DNA of 64,000 bases from Tubiluchus corallicola (GCA_030141605.1 JAQGDQ010000004.1:248001-312000), one strand, 5' to 3'; shown: positions 14,101 to 27,800, counted from the first letter of the stretch. Numbers and translations: made by a program. Notes: generated by a model from the sequence alone, not told the origin.

Positions 14101-15268
14101 GAGTCCCCAATTCAAATTAAAGGGACTTGCTGATAAACAGCCATATCAGATTCAACGACCAGCACCCCAAAAGGCTGTGGTAAATCCCGACAACAATTAC
14201 AGTAATACTACTAGCAGTGGTCTATCCAAGAATGCCAGTAATGGCGAATATTGTCAACCAAAAACACAAAATGATCACCAATTTCCCAAAGATAAGACAT
14301 CTATAAATCAACAGAAACCAAGTTTTTACTTAAATCCTGGATCATCTTCTTTAAGAAGTTTTGATCTCGGATGTTGCCTCAAGCTTGGTTTTAATGCTGT
14401 AGAGAAAGATGAGTTTAAGCCAAGCCATTTTAGCTCTCCAAAATCAAACAAGGAAATGTCAATGTTGGAACATTGTAAAACTAACAACGAGTCACCTTCA
14501 ATGGGAATATGTGCCAGCAAACCTCCACTTCCAAGTAGACCTCAGAAAGTTCAAGATACAAAATCTCTTTCAGAAGCAGCATCTAGTGGTAAAGGTAGGC
14601 ATAAGAAATATGAGTCACCAAAAGCTGTAAAAACTGAAAAAAAACAGAATGACAACCAGGGGTCGCCTGTCAGTAAGCATTCAATGTCAAATAGAGATTC
14701 ATGGGGAAACTTTACAGGCGAGTATCAACTTGGGTGTAATTCTGCACTTGAGCTTTCTTGTCATCAAGTGACCAGTGAGACAATTAGCGATGAAAGCAGC
14801 AGAAGCATGTCACGTAGTTTCAGCTCTGCTTGTGAACCTGCCGATGACTTACAAGGTACAGGAAGCAAACCTCCAGATCAAGGTCAATCAAATACAAGAG
14901 GGAGTAAACCACCTGTACCACCCAGACCATCTACTGCTCCTCCAGCTGTCAGAAAAAGAGATGCCCAGTGTTCCCACATTTCACACCATTCTCCTGTAGT
15001 TAATACCGGTCATGTTGACGTTGCGTCAGATGTGAATGATGTACCAGATAGCTGGCTTCATGGTAAACTAAGCCCTGTTAAACATAAACATAAAATGTGC
15101 ATTAGACTCGAGAAATCTCATGCTCACACAGTGTACAAGCCAACTCAAAGCGTTTTCTTACACAGCACCTATAAAGAAATGAATAGAAATTCCATTGAGC
15201 AATGGGTGAAAAGCCAATTTGATTCAACACCCAACGTTGTTAGTGATGACGAAGTAACTCACCTTTGA
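5130..15268 (+). CDS. tamalin/CYTIP-like PDZ scaffold protein
   Basis: Homologue of the GRASP/tamalin-CYTIP family, cytoplasmic adaptors that link receptors to cytohesin/ARF signalling and trafficking. Exons 5130-5252, 6079-6181, 11553-11713, 12547-12613 and 13275-15268 join in frame to 816 codons. The PDZ domain spans exons 1-3: RRRTVLIQ, the SFGF carboxylate-binding loop, TYGIHH (TYGLHH in tamalin), AGVRPGD, and ILSING. Exon 4 gives the short coiled coil that follows the PDZ in this family. The last exon adds about 665 residues, Ser/Pro-rich, much longer than in vertebrate tamalin (about 395 residues in total), with SH3-type proline motifs KPPLPSRP and KPPVPPRP. It ends in VTHL, a class I PDZ ligand; tamalin likewise ends in a PDZ ligand. 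The 5' end is unsure: the frame is open back to an ATG at 5031, but a good acceptor before 5130 suggests an upstream exon. Intron 2 (5.4 kb) holds a LINE remnant. Confidence 0.88.
8239..8272. repeat. imperfect (ATC)n tract
   Basis: CATCATCATC-type run within intron 2 of the PDZ gene, same class as the tract at 1006-1080. Confidence 0.6.
10480..11060 (-). pseudogene. degenerate non-LTR reverse transcriptase, antisense in intron
   Basis: Read on the minus strand, 11041-10622 gives recognisable reverse transcriptase blocks of the Jockey/CR1 sort broken by stops and frameshifts: [12 protein letters not shown] (the F-D-K-A-F-D block), [12 protein letters not shown] (the G-x-x-L-S-P-L-L-F block), [13 protein letters not shown] (decayed YADD catalytic block), then a segment like [19 protein letters not shown]. 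No open frame remains, so it is an old insertion. It is antisense to the host gene. The 5' part towards 11500 may also belong to it but is not recognisable. Confidence 0.72.
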
Positions 15269-15704
15269 ACTTATCGTGTTATTAATGTTAAGAAATCTGT
15301 TATTAGTGTTATGATTCTTATCTGTACAAAGGCCTCTATGAGTTTCAAATGTTTGTGATTTCAGCTGTGATATCTTGTTGATCTGATTTAGTTTGAACAT
15401 TTTAAATGCCAGTTGAATTTTATGTTTTAGAAACCCTATCAACGCCAAACAGCGATGCCATTGAAACACCATATTTGAGCACATCACGTGATGAATTATA
15501 ATAACCATAGGCAATTAACTATAATTCATACACAATACTGCGCATTTCTTCGCAACCTTTACAGAAACTACATTACAATATAATGCTGATTGCACTGTCA
15601 TGCTAGGTTGCTTGAGTACTTATTTGCTTAACAAAGTATGTCCTAAGAAAAAATGAACTTAACATGTATACCGCCGTCCCAACAATAATTTCAGTAGCGT
15701 AACC

Positions 15705-15734
15705 AGTTACACATGCAAATTTGCATGTGTAACT
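15705..15734. promoter_or_regulatory. perfect 30-bp palindrome with overlapping octamers
   Basis: Two 15-base halves, AGTTACACATGCAAA and its exact reverse complement, abut with no loop. The centre holds ATGCAAAT (POU octamer) on both strands. It lies 440 bp after the PDZ gene stop, in its 3' UTR or just beyond. Function unknown; in RNA it could form a cruciform-like hairpin. Confidence 0.45.
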
Positions 15735-15803
15735 CAAATATTTTAGGGCTGATTGGTTATCATTTAGAATTAGTTGAACTTTTTTCTATTTTATTCATTT
15801 TCA

Positions 15804-15809
15804 AATAAA
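15804..15809 (+). terminator. poly(A) signal of the tamalin-like gene
   Basis: Canonical AATAAA, repeated in overlap (AATAAAATAAAT), about 540 bp after the stop codon at 15266-15268 and ahead of the next gene. It is the first canonical signal after the stop. Confidence 0.55.
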
Positions 15810-16492
15810 ATAAATAGTTTTGACATTATTTGACTCGCGCGTATTACTAAAAGAGTTGACAGACTTTTTTGCTTCTAGGTGGCAGCATCAACGTAAAACT
15901 GACTTCACTTACCAATGAAATAATCATGGTAACTTTATGAACATAACTGGTAATAAATGGTAACTCTGGCTGCATCTATTTTTTAGTTTAAGAAATAAAT
16001 ATCCCATTACACCAGTTTATTTCTCGAAGTGATGATGAATTGAAGGTAACTGTTATTCCTATTCAGTAAAAAACAATAATAAAAATGCTTGTATAAAAAT
16101 TTCTATGGCTTCTGTACTGGTGACTGTAAATATCGAATGTAATAGATGTGGTTTGCCCACTGCGCGACATCCTAAATCTCTCGTTTTTGGTTGCTAAGAA
16201 CTTGCGATTGGTCATATTGAGAGCATTATTGATCTTTTTTCTTTAAAAAATAACGTTGTGCATTTCCAAGTGGTATCAAATTATCAATACATGCATTAAA
16301 TAATAAATAGAGAACATCAATTCTTACAGCTTTAGCAATGCGTGACTAAATAATAATATAATCATTAACATGGCTGTTTTAATATTTAAACAAGAATATC
16401 GTATCGTATATCTTACGCTATAACATTGGTAAAAATTGTGCAAATGCAAGCGAATGTTTGTTCTTCATTGTGCGGTAGACTTTTCTAGAGGC

Positions 16493-18779
16493 ATGGCCAA
16501 ACATGTGGCACATTTTTGGTTAGTTTTGTTCACACTCTTTCTGCATGCGAGTAAGTTTATATCTATAATCTCTCTATTTGTTTATTAGTGTACAGAAATA
16601 ACAACACCATCAAGATTGTATTTTATGATAATTATAAGTTACTAACGATATGCTTCTCGAACGTAAAGTGGTATATGGCGTGGCTGGTATAAAAGTCCTG
16701 TAGTGAAAAATCATTTCACGGTGACATTATATCTTATATGCTTTTACTTGTATAGCAGACGCTCTACAGACTTGGGGGCAGAGTTATCTACCATTGAGGT
16801 GGTTGCATGATAACGAAAAAAGTTATCACACTTTTATAAGCAAACATAACCGAAAGGAATAAAAGTCTAGACTAAGCGAGAACTTGAACCTACTTGTGAT
16901 GATGACAGAACTTAATTAAATTCTATCAGAGGTTACCAATTCCAATCCAACATTTCCAAGTGTTTGTTTACTCACTGTAGAATAATTACTGATCAATAAC
17001 TACAGATTATTTTTGTAATTAGAGTCTGGAATGATCTGTGGCTATTGGTGGTGAGTGCGTCTTAATTCAGTCCTAGCAATCCATTGCTTATTCCAACATT
17101 TCCAAGTCTAGTAGTTTACTCATGTATGAATTAAGTTTTTTTGTAATTCATTCAGTGTATGTAATGGTCGGTGAGTAAGTAACTGTCGGATGGGCTCGTA
17201 GCCCAAAAGCCCTTGGATCAAATCCAGGGTGAGTCATGGCTTTTCACATTGCCTTCTTTTCAACTAAAACTGTAATTAAATAATCATTCACTTCATATAA
17301 CAGCCACATATCATTACAGCCCACATGCACGATCACAATATACTACTAGACAACTTACACCAGCTAGGATTCGATTATACTTCTCTCAAACTAATTAATA
17401 ATTACCTACACAATAGAAAACAAAGAGTCAAGCTGAACAAACACACTTTTTCAACATGGGACACACCACAGAGAGGCATCCCGCAAGGTACGATATTAGG
17501 TCCTTTACTCTTTTGTTTATACGTTAATAAAATTCATTTAGTTTTACATAATTCAGACTTAACACAATATGCCGATGATACAACTATCTATACAGCACAC
17601 GCAGACTTTCTAACATTAAAAAATAATCTAGAAAAAGACATAACAAATATAAATGCAGCATTTAACTATTTTGGTTTAAAAATGAATGATGATAAGGCAG
17701 AATTTATGGTAATATCACCCAAATTAAATGCAACACTAAAAGTAGGTGACTGTTCCATAGAACAAGCAAAAAATGTAAAATTTTTAGGCATTACTGTCGA
17801 TAATAAACTCACTTGGGATGAACAGTTTCATCAAATACACAACAAGATGGCATTAAGCACGGCATTCTTACGCCAAACCAGAGGCCATCTAACCAAGAAA
17901 ACAAAAATTCTCATCTACAGAAGTCTAATATTACCACATTATCTATATGGTTGCACTTTACTTCAAAACGTTAAAAATGAAAACTTTAGAAAGCTAAATA
18001 CAATGCAAAACTACGCACTTAGATTAATTCATGGCTACTCTAACAAAACTGCTAAACAACATGCTGCTTCTGCAACAAGCTTAAAAACGTCCACAAAAAT
18101 ACCAATATTAGAAGCCTATTGAGATTACAAAACACTGATATTTCTTTATAAATATATCAATAAACTGAGCATTCCATTTATAAACAATCCCTTAGCATTC
18201 ATTCCTGATACCACTTTAAACACTAGAACATACAATTTAAAGCAAATTACAGTAAACAATAAATTTGGAAATAACTCTATATCAAAACAGGCCATACATT
18301 TATGGAACTTACTACCCAATGAAATAAAACAAATAGAATCTCTCCACCACTTTAAAAAGAAATTAAAAGAATATCAATATAACAGGTTTCAACTTCCACA
18401 TTGTGCATCTGATACTAATTACACAGACTCAACTTTCATCTACCCCCGCCCCTGACTCCACATAACGATTAAAAGTGAAAATTTTTTAAAAAAATTATGT
18501 AATGTAATACGTGTTATGTTAGTTTTGTAATGTCAAATGTATAAATAGTGTAAAATAGTCATGTAAAATTTAATGTACTTTTGTAATATTGTTTTGTAAA
18601 AATATTTTACTATAGTGTTTGTAAATATGTTCATTTATTGTATATAGTTTTGCACTTTAGTTTTTTTAGTATGCACTGGACGCATTTGTCTTGAACAGTG
18701 TTGTTATTTTAACATTACGCTGAGGCTTACTCAATTTTATTATAATGAGTGAACCATTTTAATGACAAATAAAGAATTA

Positions 18780-18857
<78 letters not shown>

Positions 18858-21800
18858 GGCTGTGCTCTCATGGCGTCGTCAAGTTACAAGCGATCATGAC
18901 ACTGGACGTGAAATCTAAAGGTCTTTTGTCAAATTCATTTCTGTTTTTTTACCCATTCGCTCACATTTAGTTTCAAAAATTCAGTAATTATAGGTTTACT
19001 CAATCCCCGCTTAGAAAACTGCGCACATTTTGATCCCTTCAGCACGATCGCCTTTCTTAACATCTCATCATTTTGTTCTAATATTCTTAAGCAAGTTCAA
19101 TATTGCAAACATGTGGAAAGGGTATTGCGGATACATTAATGAAGTCTAGTTAATTGTTTAACTAACTAAGGCATGTTGCATGCTGAATATTAATAAGTAT
19201 AAATTCATAAATGGAGCTGCTTACAGTTGGCTTGTTTAAACTTTGAGGAAAGCGTTTGCGGTAAGTTAAAATAATGAGAATGAGGCCTGTTTTGCCACAG
19301 ATCTTGAGTTTGTTAGATGCCTGTTTTGTAATCAGGCGGCTCCAGAATTTCAAATCTTGGCTGAGCAAGCGAATAAAAGTATATCGTTCTCAAATTGGGA
19401 CAAACATGCTACAACAAACTAGATAGCTCAGTTATTAATAATGGTTGATTAGTTATATCTAAACATTAGTATTATTGATGGCAGAGTATTCCTTTATTGC
19501 GATCACTTTAATGTTCATTATTTTTCAATGATTTTTGTCTTATAAATGGGTTAAGTTTTCAGTAAGGCTGTTTTACAGTCACGTAATTTATGCAGGCTTG
19601 ATCAATGCAATACAAAATGTGTATAATTACTACACAAATGTAATGAAAAAAAATTATTGTTGGCGTTATAGACGGTTATAATGAAGAGCCGTGCATATCT
19701 ACGGGTGGAAACTGTGAGATCTCTAGTTGGTGTTATGGTACCACTATATCTAATGGCTGTCCCACACAACCTAACGACGTAAAGTGCTGCTTGGGCGTGT
19801 TTCAAGAAGAAGAATGTGACGCTGGTGTTGGAGGGACCTGTTCGATCAACTGCTTGGGTACAGTTTACGCCCATAACTGTCCATCACAAGCACCGGAAGT
19901 GACGTGTTGCGTGGGTGGAAGAAATTCAGGTGCGTGTCCGACTTTCGATATTTTGGAAAAATATCGTTTTAGTAGCTGGGGTCAACTGGGTGCTTGGATG
20001 CTTGAGCAAGATTACGCGACTGGGAAACCTTGCTCAAAAATTGATTGGAAAGGTCGATCAAAAAATTTACAATGGACTGATACATTTTAATTTACACAAT
20101 AGATGTTCTAGTGCACAAAAAAGCAAAATGGCCTTGCAACTTTACACACTGCGCAGATATAATAATTTGTGCATTTCAAACCTAATGTCCTCCCATTCCT
20201 CCTAATTCTTGTTTTCTCTCTTTTCTTTTCCTCTTTTCTGCTCTGACATTTACAAAAAACACCACCGTAGTGCAGATATTAAATAATACAAAATATTTAT
20301 TTAAAAGTAGTTTTTTAGATGCAAGTGCAGCCTCGGGAATAACAGAATCACGGCATGATGACAGACGGCAGCAATAGTAATGTTGCAAATGCAGAGATGA
20401 CATCAGAAAACACTCACTAGACACCCACTATTTGTCTGTATTATCTGACATACAGCAACAACAGGGACATCTAGTAATGACCATATCAGTGATAACAACA
20501 ACGAGTTCAGCAATGGCAATAATGCATCTGTACCGCAGTTTCTCTGTTGCTGGCACGACCAGCAATAATGCATGTTTAACTTGTAAAGAGTAAAAGCCAC
20601 ATAACTCGAGGCTTAGTCGAGTTTTCAACCTTATCCAGTCACCCGCTCATGCAAAAAAACTTGTTAACTCTGAATATGTACGAAACTTGGTTACATCTCC
20701 CTCCATCTTTAATAAGTAACATAGTTTCCACAATACTTTTTACTTTAGAAAGAATCTGTTTCGGTCACTGGAAAATGTTGTTCGTTTATGTCGAATAGAA
20801 AGCAAAATAACACAACAAAGCGCATTTTTAACGCCCTTATAACAGTTTATTCAGTGTTTATTCGGCAAGTGCAGCAAAAACGTTTTTTGTGAATTATTTT
20901 ATCAGCTTTTTTAAACGAATTATTTTAATAGAAACAAACAAGCGACATTCAGTAATTACTTTAATAATTAAATAATGCTTGTGATTATTTTGATTATGAA
21001 ATAGGTATACACACGAAGGGGTGTTTCCATCCTGTAGCCGAGGGGACAGTTTTGAACAACTCAATCCAGACTTCTCGTGTCTCCACACCTCTTCGATGCA
21101 GTTCACTTTGTTCAACTTCACCCAACTGTGGTTCTTTTCAGTTCAACGAAAAAGAAAATATTTGTGAACTTATTTCATCTACTGTTACACTGGAAACGAG
21201 TGTACTTGAACCAGACTCAGACTGGAAATACTATGAATTTACAGGTAAACATTTTCCATTCAGTTAATGACAACTTAGATTAGTCTGTCGCTATCGATCA
21301 TCGTCATTGTCATCGTCGTCGTTGTTGTTGTTGTCATCAGTATCACCATCATATCACTGTCGTCGTCGTAGTAGTAGTTGTCGTCACCATTTTTATTCAT
21401 CATGATCATCTTCATCATGCAACGTCATCATTACCGCCAGGATATAGAGAAAATGATCTAAACTTGATAATGAAATCACAGATTTCATTATGTCAGAGCA
21501 AAAATCTGAATAATAATACTCTAAGCAGAGAGCAAGATTTTGTGAAAAAATAAAATCATAAGAAGATGAACGATACATTGCTGAAGAGTGATAACCAGAC
21601 AACAAAGACACTACCAAAGCGGAACGTGATGTATGTTGTAGTGAAAATAGTCACATAACGACGCATATATGTATAATACTGCGATGATTGGAGGATTCAG
21701 AACGATTCAGAACGGTGGTGAGTTGAAACGTCATATTTTTTATTTACTATGGGTTTTTTTATTTGTGGCAACATATTTTTACGCTCATTGAACACTTGCT

Positions 21801-24800
21801 TCACCTTTTAGAATGTAATAATTTTGAGGCAACGGGAGCTTCTTGCGTGAGACTTGGAGCAACTGACAATGCGGTTCGTTCATTCGCTTCAGCTGCAGTA
21901 ACAATTTTCGAATGCGTACCAGGTTTCTTTCTGCAACAAGGTGACTTGACCAGATTCTGTTTGGAAGACGGAAACTGGACGGGTGAACCACCTCTCTGCA
22001 CAAAAGGTTTGTTCAGTTTGATAAATTTAATTTTTATTTACTTTGGTTTAATTTAATGTGAAGTGTGTTATTTTTCTCGCCCCATATCAACGAAATCACC
22101 TGCTATTATGAATTGAAGCAAAGTTACCAAAGTAAAGATATTGCAGCTAATTTTATTGAAGATTTGTAAAAGTTAATTGGTTAAATAAAAATTAATGGTT
22201 ATTTACAAATGACAAGTACTAATGAGTTAACTTCCCCCTCTACCAACTGATGTCATCAACTACCTCATCATCATATAGTCGTGAGAGCACTACCAATCAA
22301 CTTTTGTTACCTCGCTATCATCTTTCTAGACTGTATACTGCCTGTCGTATCAAACGCTGATTACATCAAAGACGGGGACAAAGTGATCTATTCTTGCCAG
22401 AAAGGATACGTGCTCTCTTTAGGCAGCGAACTGCTTCGATGCAATGATGGCATTCTAGAAGGCGATCTGCCTGTCTGCACATGTAAGTGCTAAAATAACT
22501 TTTGTCGGTTTAAAAAGAAATATAAACATGAACTCAAATAATGACATAAAGAAATATAAATATGAAGACAAATAATTGACTGAAACACAAAACATGTTGT
22601 ACATTATATTTCGGACAGCGTACATTGATCAAGGTTACTACACCATTATTGAGACATAACACAAAAATAAGTTCAGTTTAATAAGCGACTGAGTTCTCTT
22701 CTTTCTTTACCGTCTCCCCGTCGTTTTCGACTTTTTTTCTTAATTTTAGTATATTTTTGTTTCTCCTTATTTTTTCACTTGTACCTGTTTCCTCGTTAAC
22801 GTACTGTGTTACCTATTGTCGTTAATGTCTACGTAGTTTTAAGGTCACTGGAAGAGCTCAGATTGAAAACGATAATGCCAGTTTTGATGATGATGACAAT
22901 GATGATATTGGAGCAAGTATACTGGTACATCTTCTAATTTAAAGGTTCGAAAATAACCTTCACAAGTGAATCTCAAGAATCGTTTCACAAAAGCTAAATG
23001 CCACTTGATTGAATGTTATATAATAATTGTTGGTGTGTATTGGTCGAGTTATCAAGGTTCAAAATTTTGTGCTTAAGTAGCTCAGCGGCGTATCACTACG
23101 CAGCGTATTAAATTAACACCAAAGGAAGAGACCACATATTAATCCCCTACCTAGCTTTTTTCGTTGCATCGTACATTAAATCATGAAACATTGAATGTTT
23201 TTGCACTAACAACGCAGTACGTAGGTTATTATTATTTATTATGGATAAAACTGTTACTTTGAATGGATTTATTGTAGTGTCCAGTGCACAGAGCCCAGTG
23301 AATTCAACACATCCTATTAATCGTAATAAATATCGAATCATATTCCTATTAGACCACCATTTCTTGATCACCATCATTAACACTGTGAAATGAAGTATGT
23401 ATCAAAATTACGCAGAGACGTTCGTATAATTTGTCAAAATCAGAGGATGTAGTTGTCGGCCGATAGTTGTTTGCATCCGTATATACAACCATCTTTTTAG
23501 GCTTTTTATTTGGCATTATCTTTTGCAATAGACTAGAACCGCAACACAATTTGCCATTTGCAAAATAACACATTTAGCAATAGCACCGCAATTTTTAATC
23601 ATTGAAGAATGCAGTCAGTCAGTATCAACAGAATAGCAGTCAGACCAAGTTTCGTTTATGGCTTTTTCCAGTTCATCTGCTGAGAACGGCAATTTCAGGC
23701 ATAAGTCTGCTTGCTTGTGACTATTGGTAAGTTTAGTTAGTTTTTTCAGTTATTATTAAATGTGTTATTTTCTAAATGCTCTCCACTAAAAATGTGCTAT
23801 ATAGCAATTACGCCTTATCTTTGTCAGTTTCATAAAGCCTCCAGATTTTTTTATTAAAACATCTACGCTTTTATCACAGGCTTCGTTGCGGAAATGATCA
23901 GAAAGCGCCCGATGAGTGGGGCACCCCTAAATAGTTCCACTTCAGCGTCTGTAGCTTTGTAGCTTTGCTAATCATACTGTCTGTAATTATTGACACCCCT
24001 ATTGCTATCTACTATGAAATCCTCGAGTGTTTTCTATGACTATTTGTATTGCAATCCCACATAAAACTGGACGTTGAAGTCAGCAGTGCCACGATGTTAG
24101 TCAAGTTGTGTCGTTTCAAAAAATTTTGAGCTGTAACTAGGTTTTGTAACCAGTCCTTCCTTTAGAACATTGGGAGAATTTGGTGGAATGTAGATCGACG
24201 CCATCAAGAACCATTTTTCAGCAATTTTAGTAAGACAAACATATAATCCTGATTACCAGCGCTCAGTTCTCTTGTTAGAAAACTGGTAATAAATTCGGTT
24301 TCACGCACAATCCTACACTATCCTGAGTGTTGCTGTCGAGCCATCCTATGTCAGACTCAGCCAGTTAAACTCTTCTACATGGCATACACATTATTTGTTC
24401 CATGTTTTATGGTTACCTTTGCAGTTAGCACGCGGCGGTTTATTTGATTTACAGTCGCTCGTTCTGTGGTGTGAAGTGTGAGCTGCACTTGGCAAATACT
24501 GCACGGTTAGAACACCACTTTGCAATATGATTATATTGTTCAACATAGTTGTCTAGGTTTTTTAATCAAACGTTCTAATACATTTGGCCGATGGGAATAC
24601 TATGCTCTAAGGCATTTTCTAAGTCAGACTCAGGCTCAAGTTTCACCTATATTTGAGGTAAATAAGTTCCATCCTTGTTTCTAAATTGCATATTTTCTGC
24701 TTTAGGAAATTAAATGGCTTCCTCCTCGAGTGATATGTCACAATTACGAACTAAATCAATATGCTGGGTTGTAGGTTTTCTAACTTGGTGCCACCGCCCA

Positions 24801-27800
24801 TGTGCTCAGGTTTCTACGACCTTATTATGCCATCGCCGTACTTGTACTTTTCCCCATGCTGTTATAGGCAGTGACAAATTTAGTGCGTGGAAATATCTCA
24901 TTTAAGTTTTTCTTGATAACCATATTGTTTTGAACCAGCTTTTATGCCGTGAGTACCATTTTATGAGAGTCGTATGTAACAAGTGTAGCCAGTATTGCGG
25001 TGTTCACGGTGACAAGATTGCCTTGATGTTTTTCATTTTTTGCGAAAGCGAAGACTTAACTGCACCACTATAAGAAAAAAACTGTTGTCTATTTTAGAAT
25101 TTGCTGAACGTTATCAAATTTCTCCAGGATTATAGTGCCGATAGATCCCCCTTTAAAATATCCAGAACCCTTTTAATACTTGCTTGCACCAGCAGACTGG
25201 ATTGGCTCTATCGCTCAAATCTGCCTTAATTTCAGTTATCCAATTTAATTTTACATCACATTGGAATATTTCGCCCCTGTTTGCTTGTTTTGGGTGCATT
25301 CTACTGCAATGGACTGCGGAATGAAAATGTATTGTTTATGTGTCTGCTTGGAAATATATTTATATATGCAAAGCTGGTAGCTCTTTCTTTCTTTGCCTTG
25401 CTGGCTTCTCGAAGGACTAGCTTCACCAAGACAATATCCTCTGCAATTACCTACAGAATAGTTTTTAAACCAGATATAATTCTCGCTAAAAAGAATATCA
25501 GAATTTATTACCTGATTTTACCAGTTGTCTCTAAATATCTTTAACTAATTATATCTATCTCTAAAGTTAGATAACTATTTCTAACGACCTTTTAATAACT
25601 CTAAATATCTCTTGTTAATATCAATTAATATAAACGTCTCCATCGTTTTCGCCAAGTTCTCGCGATAACACCAATACAAATTTTATATATTCGTTTCACT
25701 GCAAATATGTAAATCTTTACAATACATTCAGAATACTACATAGCTGACGCATCATGTAAAAAACATTGCCAAAGACGTTAGAACTTCATTGGTGTGGGTG
25801 GTGAATATGGTTGTAATTTGTACAGCACTGACTACGCTGTGAAAAAATACTTTCGGATAAATCTAGTCTTTGCATGAAACGAATTCGCTAATTTAGCGAG
25901 CCAGCTACACTTTATGTGGTATATAATTTACATTTGTCAACTTAAAAACAACGCTCTAGTCACAATACATCTGCAAGAAAGTCCATTTTCCACGTTTTTA
26001 CAGTGTCTGCTGAAGACAGTGGTTGCGGAAATGCTCGCATCCGGATGGGCCCATCGGGGGTAGTGGAATCGTATCTATGGCCAGAAGAAACAAAGGATCA
26101 CAAAGTCTGTCGTTGGGAAATTTTTGTTACTGAAGGAAAGGTAAACCCGTAATATTTCTTAAGTATAACAGAGTCATTATAACTATTTGTGCTGCTTATT
26201 CCCGTTTATTAATCCTTACCAGTTTTGAATAAATTACCATTTCTTATTATTTAACAGGTAATACAAGTCGATTTCATTTCGCCATTTGAGGTTGGGGATT
26301 ATTCTGGCTTGAAGATTAACAGTGAGAGCTGCTTCGACAGACCTGAAGGTTATTTGATCCTATTCGACAACCTGGCAACTTTGGATAACCGAATAGGTAA
26401 CATCTTTCACCCAAAGTTACAGGTGCATTAATTTGCTGGTTCATTCACAAACACTTTGCTAGTTAGGAAGTAACAGAAATAGCTTTGTGTACTTGGCAGT
26501 GGAATTAAATGACCTGGTTGATAATTAGATCGGTAACCGCTAGCAAAACGAGTTCTGGGGCGACGTCATTGTCATGCTACCCCAGCTATTTCACTCAACG
26601 AGGACAGATGCATACTTGCATATCCAAACATGCCTGATGAAAAAAGAAAAAGATTATAACAACCAAGTGTTGTCACTTGACGATGATATTACTGACGACG
26701 ACGACGACAACTGTGACGGTGACGATAAATAAGTTTGATGACGGTGATAAAGAATTTTGGTATGCTTCAGTTATGCTGTGTGGTAGAGAAATTCCTCCAA
26801 GCTATACATCAACTACTAACAGAATGCTAGTTTTCTATGATAACATGCGTTATTCTGCTGGATTATTGGACTTCGTGAAGAAAAGAAAGGGTTTCGCCTT
26901 TACATATACAGAAGTGTCTCCGGTGTCTGATGAAAGTAAGACTCGTTACTACAACACTTATAAATGCTAACTTGGATATTTATGTTTCTGTATAGTCTAC
27001 ATAGTTCCTGTTAACAGTGTCAAAGTGCATTTTGGTATTCATAAACATTTAAAAACAAGTCCCTGTATCACTATCGCGTGAGTAACTTCGGTAAAGAGTG
27101 TTCTTCAATATTTCATTTTTGGTCCTGTCTCACTATGTTTATGGTGCAAGATAAATTTATGCATGAAGGTATCAGGTCTTTAACATTAGTGAAGTTCTAT
27201 CAATGGTAACAATTAAAGGAATTTTGTTGTCCCAGTTGTTCTTATAACTACTTAGTGTAACAGGAGGACCATGTTAAATTTGCAGGCGTTGCTGCAGATT
27301 CTGGTTGCAATTCTCCAGCACATCTTGATCCTCACACAGGCACAATTGCTACTAATGACGTTGAACCTGAATATGCAGCTTCAACATTTTGTCATTGGAG
27401 AATTCCCACAGATCCAACTATGGTATACAAGACTAATATTCATGCACTACATTTCATATTATCCTATCTTCTCCATCACTAGCACTCGATAGGCAAATCT
27501 TTAACTATTTGCAAAGACGTCTGCTTGTTTATTTCAGAAGTTAAAATCTATTGCAGGGTGTAACATAAGCTTTTATTAGGGCTACAAACGAGTAGTACAG
27601 AAAAATTTATTGCATTAAAGTATTTCAATTTATGTCATCAAAGTATTGCGCAATAAATTAAGAGCCTATCGTGTTCTCAATATTTAGTGTCAAAGCCTTG
27701 TGTGTTTCACACAGCCAGCAATGTTGAAGGGTATGGTTGGAACAAATCGAACTAAATGGCTTTTAGATTCACCATTTAGCTTGTGAGGGCCAATAGGGAA

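Noticed and set aside
16737-16815. tRNA-like segment on the minus strand
   Set aside because: Has CTCAATGGTAGA and GTAGAGCGTCTGC pieces but no proper T arm or acceptor stem; at most a SINE relic.
23-18122. TGA reassigned as a sense codon in this genome
   Set aside because: TGA is found in frame in the SDR gene and the LINE, but the tamalin-like gene stops at TGA right after a PDZ ligand; two isolated cases are better explained by mutation.
23071-23145. tRNA-like segment (TAGCTCAGCGG)
   Set aside because: Only an A-box-like piece; no B box or cloverleaf.
26677-26770. In-frame 5' extension of the third CUB exon
   Set aside because: The frame is open upstream through a GAC repeat, but the acceptor at 26769-26770 gives the required phase and a clean CUB domain.
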